From: an uncultured Eubacteriales bacterium | GTDB taxonomy: Bacteria; Bacillota_A; Clostridia; Oscillospirales; Oscillospiraceae | Assembly (NCBI GenBank): GCA_949742895.1 | Contig: CATJRT010000326.1 | Span: 1 to 10,179, forward strand | Length of the DNA: 10,179 nucleotides | Direction of reading: 5' to 3' | In this document: positions 6,235 to 10,179 of the stretch, piece after piece | Layout: each line of letters opens with the position of its first letter | Numbering within the stretch: position 1 is the first letter of the stretch | Made by a program: the position numbers and the translations under genes | Notes under the pieces: model-generated | The model's input: the letters and a program-made list of their open reading frames with translations, nothing else | What the model was told of the DNA's origin: nothing | The model's database searches: none

Positions 6235-6269
6235 AAAAAAAGCCGCCCGGAGCAAGTTGCTCCGGGCGG
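6235..6269 (-). terminator. Rho-independent terminator of mrp
   Basis: CCGCCCGGAGC (6243-6253) and GCTCCGGGCGG (6259-6269) form a perfect 11-bp stem with an AAGTT loop on the plus strand. On the minus strand it is followed by C and seven T's (6241-6235). It lies 10 bases after the mrp stop codon. Confidence 0.95.
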
Positions 6270-6279
6270 TCCCTTTCAT

Positions 6280-7104
6280 TCACTCTTTGTCCAACAGCTC
6301 CGCTACCTGGGCCATGGGATTGGGCTGATAGCGCTCCACCTTCCCCTCGTCCACCGCACGGGCCAGGTACGGGTTGATGGGCAGACGGGCCAGAACTGGC
6401 AGAGAGAGCTGCGCCCCCAGCGCGTCGATGGTACTTTCACCGAACACGGGGTGCTCCTTCCCGCAGTCCGGGCAGCGGAAGAAGGAGTAATTCTCCACCA
6501 GCCCTCGCACCGGCACTTCCATCATCTCCGCCATGCGCACCGCTTTGGTGACGATCATGCCCACCAGGGTCTGAGGGGCGGTAACCACGATCACCTCGTC
6601 CACCGGCAGGGACTGGAACACCGTCAGCGGCACGTCTCCCGTCCCGGGAGGCATATCCACGAAGAGGTAGTCCAAATCGCCCCAGATCACGTCGGTCCAG
6701 AACTGCTCCACCGCTCCGGCGATGACGGGCCCCCGCCATACCACCGGGTCGGTCTCCCGCTCCACCAGCAGGTTCAGGCTCATCACCTCCACGCCCCCTT
6801 CGGTGACGGCGGGGTGGATACCCAGCTCGCTGCCCTCCGCCCGCTGGCGGATGCCGAAGGCGCGGGGCACGGAGGGTCCGGTGATGTCCGCGTCCAGGAT
6901 GCCCACCTTCTTGCCCCGCTGGGCCATGGCGGCGGCCAGGGTGCAGGTAACGGCGGACTTGCCCACCCCTCCCTTGCCACTGACCACGGCAATCACCTTT
7001 TTGATGTTGGAAAGCTGGTTGGCTGGCTTGCGCAGGTCCGCCGGTTCGGTGCGCTCTCCGCAGCTCGCGCCGCAGGAAGAACAATCGTGGGTACATTCGC
7101 TCAT
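6280..7104 (-). CDS. mrp: Mrp/NBP35-family Fe-S cluster carrier P-loop ATPase
   Basis: A cytosolic ATPase that binds a labile [4Fe-4S] cluster and passes it to apo-proteins (ApbC/Mrp family). 274 residues. The N-terminus carries a cysteine cluster (Cys4, 8, 11, 15) like that of NBP35/NubP proteins, in place of the DUF59 domain of many bacterial Mrp proteins. The deviant Walker A is GKGGVGKS (43-50), followed by DADITGPS (71-78), Walker B-like LFVDMPPGTGD (147-157) and the cluster-binding CPDC (211-214) within VENYSFFRCPDCGKEHPVFG. Start: AAGGAG 9 bases before ATG. It is divergent from padR and shares its control region, so PadR could also affect it. No Fe-S assembly genes are nearby. The family call is very secure; the client proteins are unknown. 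Confidence 0.95.
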   Translation of the reverse strand: MSECTHDCSSCGASCGERTEPADLRKPANQLSNIKKVIAVVSGKGGVGKSAVTCTLAAAMAQRGKKVGILDADITGPSVPRAFGIRQRAEGSELGIHPAVTEGGVEVMSLNLLVERETDPVVWRGPVIAGAVEQFWTDVIWGDLDYLFVDMPPGTGDVPLTVFQSLPVDEVIVVTAPQTLVGMIVTKAVRMAEMMEVPVRGLVENYSFFRCPDCGKEHPVFGESTIDALGAQLSLPVLARLPINPYLARAVDEGKVERYQPNPMAQVAELLDKE

Positions 7105-7163
7105 TCAAATCATCTCCTTGTCCTGCAAGGTGCAAAAACACCCCGCAAAAATTTTTGATAAAG

Positions 7164-7182
7164 TACCTTGACAGGCGAGGTA
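7164..7182. promoter_or_regulatory. PadR operator candidate 1 (over the -35 box)
   Basis: TACCTTG (7164-7170), a 5-base spacer and CGAGGTA (7176-7182) form an inverted repeat matching at 6 of 7 positions. It covers the TTGACA box of the padR promoter. Confidence 0.6.
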
Positions 7183-7196
7183 TCTCGTGATATACT
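7168..7196 (+). promoter_or_regulatory. Consensus sigma-A promoter of padR
   Basis: TTGACA (7168-7173) and TATACT (7191-7196) are separated by exactly 17 bases. The start should be near 7203, leaving a leader of about 60 bases before the padR start codon. This is the strongest promoter seen in the window and fits a gene held down by a repressor. Confidence 0.85.
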
Positions 7197-7209
7197 TGCC
7201 ACAGTAAGT

Positions 7210-7228
7210 TACCTCGGCACACGAAGTA
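7210..7228. promoter_or_regulatory. PadR operator candidate 2 (downstream of the start)
   Basis: TACCTCG (7210-7216), a 5-base spacer and CGAAGTA (7222-7228) repeat the same 19-bp architecture as the site at 7164-7182. The two centres are 46 bp apart and the sites bracket the -10 box. Confidence 0.6.
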
Positions 7229-7261
7229 TATCCCGAACATAAAAAAGAAAGGAGGCAGCAT

Positions 7262-7600
7262 ATGTCTATTTCAGCGGATACCCTGCGCGGCCATACAGAC
7301 ACCATCATTTTAACACAACTGATGCGCGGGGACAACTACGGTTATGAGATCAATAAAAACATTTTACAGCGCACCCAGGGGGAGTATGGCTTCAAAGAGG
7401 CCACGCTATACACCGCCTTCAAGCGGCTGGAGCAGGCGGGGCTCATCGCGTCCTATTGGGGAACGGACGGCCCCGGTGCCCGCCGGCGGGACTACTCCCT
7501 CACCGATGCCGGACGGAGACAGTGGGAAGCCAACCGACAGGAGTGGGAGGACACACGGGCTTTGCTGGACGCGCTGATCTCGGTGGAAACCGAGCCATGA
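7262..7600 (+). CDS. PadR-family transcriptional regulator
   Basis: A 112-residue winged-helix repressor of the small PadR type (single DNA-binding domain with a short C-terminal dimerisation helix). Visible landmarks are YGYEINKNI (26-34), the recognition helix region EATLYTAFKRLEQAGLI (46-62) and the wing followed by RDYSLTDAGRR (76-86). Start: AAAGGAGG (7248-7255) 6 bases before ATG. It is the first gene of a unit with a HAAS/DUF4097-like protein and PspC. PadR paired with HAAS (DUF1700) proteins is a common Firmicutes arrangement, in which PadR represses its own operon. Two matching inverted repeats around the promoter support autoregulation. The inducing signal is unknown. Confidence 0.93.
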   Translation: MSISADTLRGHTDTIILTQLMRGDNYGYEINKNILQRTQGEYGFKEATLYTAFKRLEQAGLIASYWGTDGPGARRRDYSLTDAGRRQWEANRQEWEDTRALLDALISVETEP

Positions 7601-7737
7601 TACAGATCAGGTTGAACCTGGCCCCCTCCACCGGCAGAAGGCGGATGCGGCCGGACCAGGACAAAATACGCCGCCCGGAACAGGGCGGAGCAAAAACGAT
7701 AAAGGAGGATCAATTTCCATGGAAGATATCAAACTGA
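7597..7737 (+). CDS. Possible 46-residue small ORF coupled to padR
   Basis: ATG 7597 overlaps the padR stop (ATGA). The frame runs through the 118-base gap and ends 19 bases inside the next gene. The product starts MIQIRLNLAPSTGRRRMRP and is very basic. There is no good ribosome site, so it would depend on coupling. It resembles no family that I know, and the gap could instead be a leader containing the 13-base palindrome CAGGTTGAACCTG (7608-7620). Low confidence as a real gene. Confidence 0.2.
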   Translation: MIQIRLNLAPSTGRRRMRPDQDKIRRPEQGGAKTIKEDQFPWKISN

Positions 7738-9491
7738 CGCTGACGCACGCGGTAGCCGGCAAGCTCACCGCTGCCCCGGACGGCCCTGCCAAGGACGAAT
7801 TGGTGGAGGAGTTGTCCGACAACCTGTACCACCGCTTTTTGGACATGACCGGCGCGGGCGTGTCCGAACAGGAGGCCTTCGACCGGGCTATGGACGATTT
7901 GGGGGATGTGGATGAGCTGCTGGCCTATCTTGGCGTGGAGCAGCCCCGGCAGGGGGATAATGGCCCGGTGGTCATCAACATCCACGGCGGCGAGGACAAG
8001 TCCCAGGACGTTCAGCGCATCGTCATCAACGACGCCGGCGAAACCAAGGTCATCAACCCCCACGGCGAGGACGCGGAAGCCGCCCGGAAAGAGGCGGAAG
8101 CGGCACGAACGGAAGCGGAAGCCGCCTGGGAAAAAGCCGAAGCCGGGCGCACCGGCGCACAGCGCGCCCACCAGGCCGGGCAGGGCGACGTCCACTATGA
8201 CTACGACTACAGCGCCGCCGGCGACACGGTCCAGAGCGACCTGGACGCTATCATGGCCAACGTGGGAGAGATTTGCCGGGTGGCTATGGAGCAGGTAAAG
8301 GACGCGGCGGTGCAGGCCAGGGACGCCATCAAACGCCGCACCTCCGTTCAGCGGGACAACGGCCATGTGAAGGTACACTTCGATACCGTCCCGGAGACAC
8401 CTGAGCCGCCGGAAGCGCCCGAGGCCCCCGAGATCCCGGAAGCGCCCGCGACTCCGGAGCCTCCCAAGGGCTGGGCGTTCGAGGCCGAGGTGGACTCCGA
8501 CGAAGGTCGGTTCTTCGCTGGGGCGGGCCCCAAGCAGAGGAAGGATATCGTCTACGGCTTCGGCTACGACAAGGCCAAGGGCGGCTTCTTTACCCAGTGG
8601 GGGGAGTACCGGGGTGATCCCCAGCCCTCCGGCGGCCCCCACTTCACTGGGGAGGGCGCGTTTATGGAACACCAGGACGACGATTCCTATTCCGTCACCG
8701 CCCTGAAGGATCTGCGGGGCATCCGGGTGCAGACGGCCGCCGGAGACGTGACCATCCACGCCGACCAGGCCCCGGACGCCGGGGTGGTCATCGACGGTGA
8801 CGTGGACGACCTGGATGTGACCTGCTCCGCTGACGGCGTGCTCACCATTCGGGAGGGCCGCACCGCCTCTTCCTCCTTCTTTTTCCGCCGGGGCATCGGC
8901 TCTGCCGACGTAGAGCTGTATCTGCCCTGCCGCCTGTGGGAATCCATCGAAGTGACCACCGCCAGCGGAGACGTGGACATCGACGGCGACTTGGAAATCG
9001 AGCACCTGGCCGTGAACACCGCCAACGGCGACCTGTCCTGCCACATTCGTTCCTGCACCCGGCTGCAATTCAAGTCTGCCAGCGGCGACCTGGATTTCAA
9101 CGGCGACTGTGTGGACATCCGCGCCGAAACCATGAGCGGCGACCTCTGCCTGGAGGGCCAGACCGACCGGGCAGAGCTGAAATCCGCCAGCGGCGACATC
9201 CATCTGGACGGCTCGGTGGGCCTGATCCGGGCCTCCTCCATGAGCGGCGACGTAGAGGTGGAAACCTCCATCCTGCCCCAGACCATGGACCTGTCCTCCA
9301 AATCCGGAGACTGTCAGGCCCGCATCCCCGACGCAGGGCCGTTCTCCATCCGCATGAAAACCGTTTCCGGCGAGATGGACTGTGAGTTTCCGGTCAATTA
9401 TGTCAACGGCACATTCATTTATGGCGACGGTTCCGGTCCAGCCTATTCCATGACCAGCATCAGCGGCGACGTGTGGCTGGCGCGGCCCTGA
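7719..9491 (+). CDS. HAAS (DUF1700-like) / DUF4097-type beta-solenoid protein
   Basis: 590 residues in four parts. Residues 1-72 are a helical HAAS/DUF1700-like domain (KDELVEELSDNL, then SEQEAFDRAMDDLGDVDELLAYL). Residues 120-147 hold four 7-residue repeats of the EAARKEA type, probably a coiled coil. Residues 225-249 are a Pro/Glu-rich linker. Residues 325-590 are a repeat domain with SGD-type turns at 417, 436 (NGD), 455, 473, 491, 509, 529, 550 (SGE) and 582, spaced mostly 18-21 residues. This is the pattern of DUF4097, a right-handed beta-solenoid found in putative adhesin/stress proteins. Start: AAAGGAGG 10 bases before ATG. No signal peptide or membrane helix is visible, which is unusual because related proteins are commonly anchored. 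It follows padR and precedes pspC, suggesting an envelope-stress role. The exact function is unknown. Confidence 0.85.
   Translation: MEDIKLTLTHAVAGKLTAAPDGPAKDELVEELSDNLYHRFLDMTGAGVSEQEAFDRAMDDLGDVDELLAYLGVEQPRQGDNGPVVINIHGGEDKSQDVQRIVINDAGETKVINPHGEDAEAARKEAEAARTEAEAAWEKAEAGRTGAQRAHQAGQGDVHYDYDYSAAGDTVQSDLDAIMANVGEICRVAMEQVKDAAVQARDAIKRRTSVQRDNGHVKVHFDTVPETPEPPEAPEAPEIPEAPATPEPPKGWAFEAEVDSDEGRFFAGAGPKQRKDIVYGFGYDKAKGGFFTQWGEYRGDPQPSGGPHFTGEGAFMEHQDDDSYSVTALKDLRGIRVQTAAGDVTIHADQAPDAGVVIDGDVDDLDVTCSADGVLTIREGRTASSSFFFRRGIGSADVELYLPCRLWESIEVTTASGDVDIDGDLEIEHLAVNTANGDLSCHIRSCTRLQFKSASGDLDFNGDCVDIRAETMSGDLCLEGQTDRAELKSASGDIHLDGSVGLIRASSMSGDVEVETSILPQTMDLSSKSGDCQARIPDAGPFSIRMKTVSGEMDCEFPVNYVNGTFIYGDGSGPAYSMTSISGDVWLARP
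8076..8159 (+). repeat. Four 21-base tandem repeats encoding a coiled coil
   Basis: Four consecutive 21-base units encode EAARKEA, EAARTEA, EAAWEKA and EAGRTGA, diverging toward the last. Unit length is an exact heptad, so gain or loss of a unit keeps both the frame and the coiled-coil register. Confidence 0.85.
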
Positions 9492-9521
9492 TCCCGCGAT
9501 CGCAGAAAGGATGTGCATCCT

Positions 9522-9689
9522 ATGAAACGTCTTTCCCGTATGGAAGGCCCGGAGGCCAGCGGCGGTTCACGCCGTCCGGCTCCGCCGGTCCGCCCCTGCC
9601 GTCCCAATCCGCTGGTCTGGCCAACCGCCCCCGGCAGCCGTCCCACGGCCAGTTCCGCTTCCTGCGGCCCAACTCATCCGCTTTACTGA
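9522..9689 (+). CDS. 55-residue small ORF with a PspC-like leader peptide
   Basis: Starts MKRLSRMEGPEAS, closely matching the first residues of the downstream PspC protein (MKRLCRTQGPDAL), at DNA level too. After about 13 residues it becomes Pro/Arg/Ser-rich and lacks the PspC membrane helix. AAAGGA (9506-9511) lies 10 bases before ATG and the stop is 21 bases before pspC. It looks like a partial duplication of pspC whose body was replaced or frame-scrambled. It may be translated in the operon, but a function is not evident. Confidence 0.45.
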   Translation: MKRLSRMEGPEASGGSRRPAPPVRPCRPNPLVWPTAPGSRPTASSASCGPTHPLY

Positions 9690-9710
9690 ACCTGGAAAGG
9701 AGATATAGCT

Positions 9711-9896
9711 ATGAAGCGTCTTTGCCGTACCCAAGGCCCCGACGCCCTGCTTTGCGGCGTATGCGGAGGCATTGCCCGTTACTTTGGTGTCGATCCCACG
9801 GTCGTGCGCATAGCCACCGTTCTGCTGGTGGTTTTTGCGGGCCTGTCCCTGTGGGTGTATATCATCGCCGCCCTGATTATGCCCAGAGAGTGCTGA
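9711..9896 (+). CDS. PspC-domain membrane protein
   Basis: A 61-residue protein that is essentially one PspC domain: CGVCGGIARYFGVDPTVVRIA (residues 15-35), one membrane helix (VLLVVFAGLSLWVYIIAALIM, 37-57) and a short tail PREC. PspC-domain proteins belong to the phage-shock/envelope-stress family. Short stand-alone versions are common in Firmicutes, often near PadR or HAAS genes. Start: AAAGGAG (9696-9702) 8 bases before ATG. It is the last gene of the padR unit, followed by a structured 150-base tail and a terminator. It probably monitors or supports the membrane; a link to the solenoid protein encoded just upstream is inferred only from gene order. Confidence 0.92.
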   Translation: MKRLCRTQGPDALLCGVCGGIARYFGVDPTVVRIATVLLVVFAGLSLWVYIIAALIMPREC

Positions 9897-9925
9897 ACCT
9901 CGTCGTCGCGCACTCCATATCCCTC

Positions 9926-10033
9926 GCTTTCGCCGAAGGTGACCGTCGCGAACAGGCGAAGCACAACGAAGGAGCGCTGGACCGTATCACACACCGCGGT
10001 CCGCTGCTTTCAGGGCACGCCCCGCACCGGGGC
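9926..10033 (+). other. Structured 3' tail of the padR-pspC transcript
   Basis: No gene is seen between pspC and the terminator. Three successive hairpins can form: GCTTTCGCC with GGCGAAGC (9926-9934, 9955-9962, one bulge), GGACCG with CGGTCC (9979-9984, 9997-10002) and GCCCCG with CGGGGC (10019-10024, 10028-10033). This could be a 3' UTR element or a small RNA; no known family is recognised. Confidence 0.35.
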
Positions 10034-10045
10034 ATCGACCGAGCA

Positions 10046-10091
10046 ACTGCCCGACCGGGAGTTATCCTTCCCCGGTCGGGCAGTCGTTTTT
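10046..10091 (+). terminator. Rho-independent terminator of the padR-pspC operon
   Basis: ACTGCCCGACCGGG (10046-10059) and CCCGGTCGGGCAGT (10071-10084) form a perfect 14-bp stem with an 11-base loop, followed by CG and five T's (10087-10091). It lies 4 bases from the mutS stop on the other strand and may act on both transcripts, though the T tract favours the plus strand. Confidence 0.92.
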
Positions 10092-10094
10092 CTG

Positions 10095-10179
10095 TCAAAG
10101 CTTCTGCTTGAGCCGGTACAGGAAATTCATCGCCTCGATGGGGGTCAGGGTCTCCACTGCGGCGGTGCGCAGCTCGTCC
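10095..10179 (-). CDS. mutS: DNA mismatch repair protein MutS, C-terminal end (cut by right edge)
   Basis: The minus strand entering at the right edge reads DELRTAAVETLTPIEAMNFLYRLKQKL and stops at TGA 10097-10095. The TPIEAMNFLYRLKQ ending is the typical last helix of MutS in Firmicutes (TPIEALN.LYELK). MutS recognises mismatches as a dimer and starts repair with MutL. Only 27 residues are visible, so the mismatch-binding and ATPase domains lie outside the window. It is convergent with pspC. Confidence 0.85.
   Translation of the reverse strand, partial: DELRTAAVETLTPIEAMNFLYRLKQKL

Noticed and set aside
7140..7160. AAAAATTTTT stretch between mrp and padR as a terminator
   Set aside because: It is a simple A/T palindrome in a divergent promoter region, without a GC stem.
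7671..7690. CCGCCC...GGGCGG hairpin before the HAAS gene as a terminator
   Set aside because: No T tract follows on the plus strand, and the next gene clearly belongs to the same transcript.
7710..9518. 602-codon open frame on the minus strand opposite the HAAS/solenoid gene
   Set aside because: It is a GC-driven mirror of the real gene, rich in G/H/V with no family motifs; the plus-strand frame has a ribosome site, domains and operon context.
9473..10111. 212-codon plus-strand frame overlapping the small ORF, pspC and the terminator
   Set aside because: Runs through pspC in another frame and through the terminator stem; composition is Pro/Arg-rich noise.

Overview
The window looks like chromosomal DNA from a GC-rich, spore-forming-lineage Clostridia member, most likely a gut Oscillospiraceae (Flavonifractor/Pseudoflavonifractor type). 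This is inferred from strong AGGAGG-type ribosome sites, GC-rich codons, tandem Spo0A-box-like sites and the protein families present. No rRNA, tRNA or CRISPR array was seen.

Layout. (1) Positions 1-53, minus: N-terminus of a LysR-type regulator that runs off the left edge. It is divergent from a plus-strand operon (194-3705) of proC, a PhzA/PhzB-like NTF2-fold protein, a GPH-family (MelB-like) transporter and a YitT-family membrane protein. The transporter has lost its first membrane helix and its start codon is out of frame. The YitT gene is split by an apparent one-base loss in a G run. The operon closes with a strong terminator (3758-3789). (2) Positions 4072-5115, plus: a stand-alone phage-type tyrosine recombinase with a complete catalytic set, behind a gene-poor AT-richer gap. 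(3) Positions 5161-5946, minus: a soluble histidine-kinase-like ATPase without a recognisable phospho-acceptor His and with a 10-G tract. Its upstream region has a near-consensus promoter with tandem Spo0A boxes just downstream of the predicted transcription start. (4) Positions 6280-7104, minus: a Mrp/NBP35-type Fe-S carrier ATPase with its own terminator. (5) Positions 7262-9896, plus: padR, a large HAAS/DUF4097-like protein, a 55-residue small ORF and a one-domain PspC protein. These appear to be driven by a consensus promoter flanked by two matching 19-bp operator-like inverted repeats and end in a 14-bp perfect-stem terminator. (6) Positions 10095-10179, minus: the C-terminal end of MutS, cut by the right edge.

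The most interesting points are the predicted Spo0A-controlled kinase-like ATPase with a contingency-type G tract, the PadR/HAAS/beta-solenoid/PspC module with paired operators and no membrane anchor on the solenoid protein, the proC/PhzB-like pairing (imine chemistry hypothesis), and the decay of two consecutive transport genes in the same operon. All functions are read from sequence motifs and remembered family features; no database search was run.
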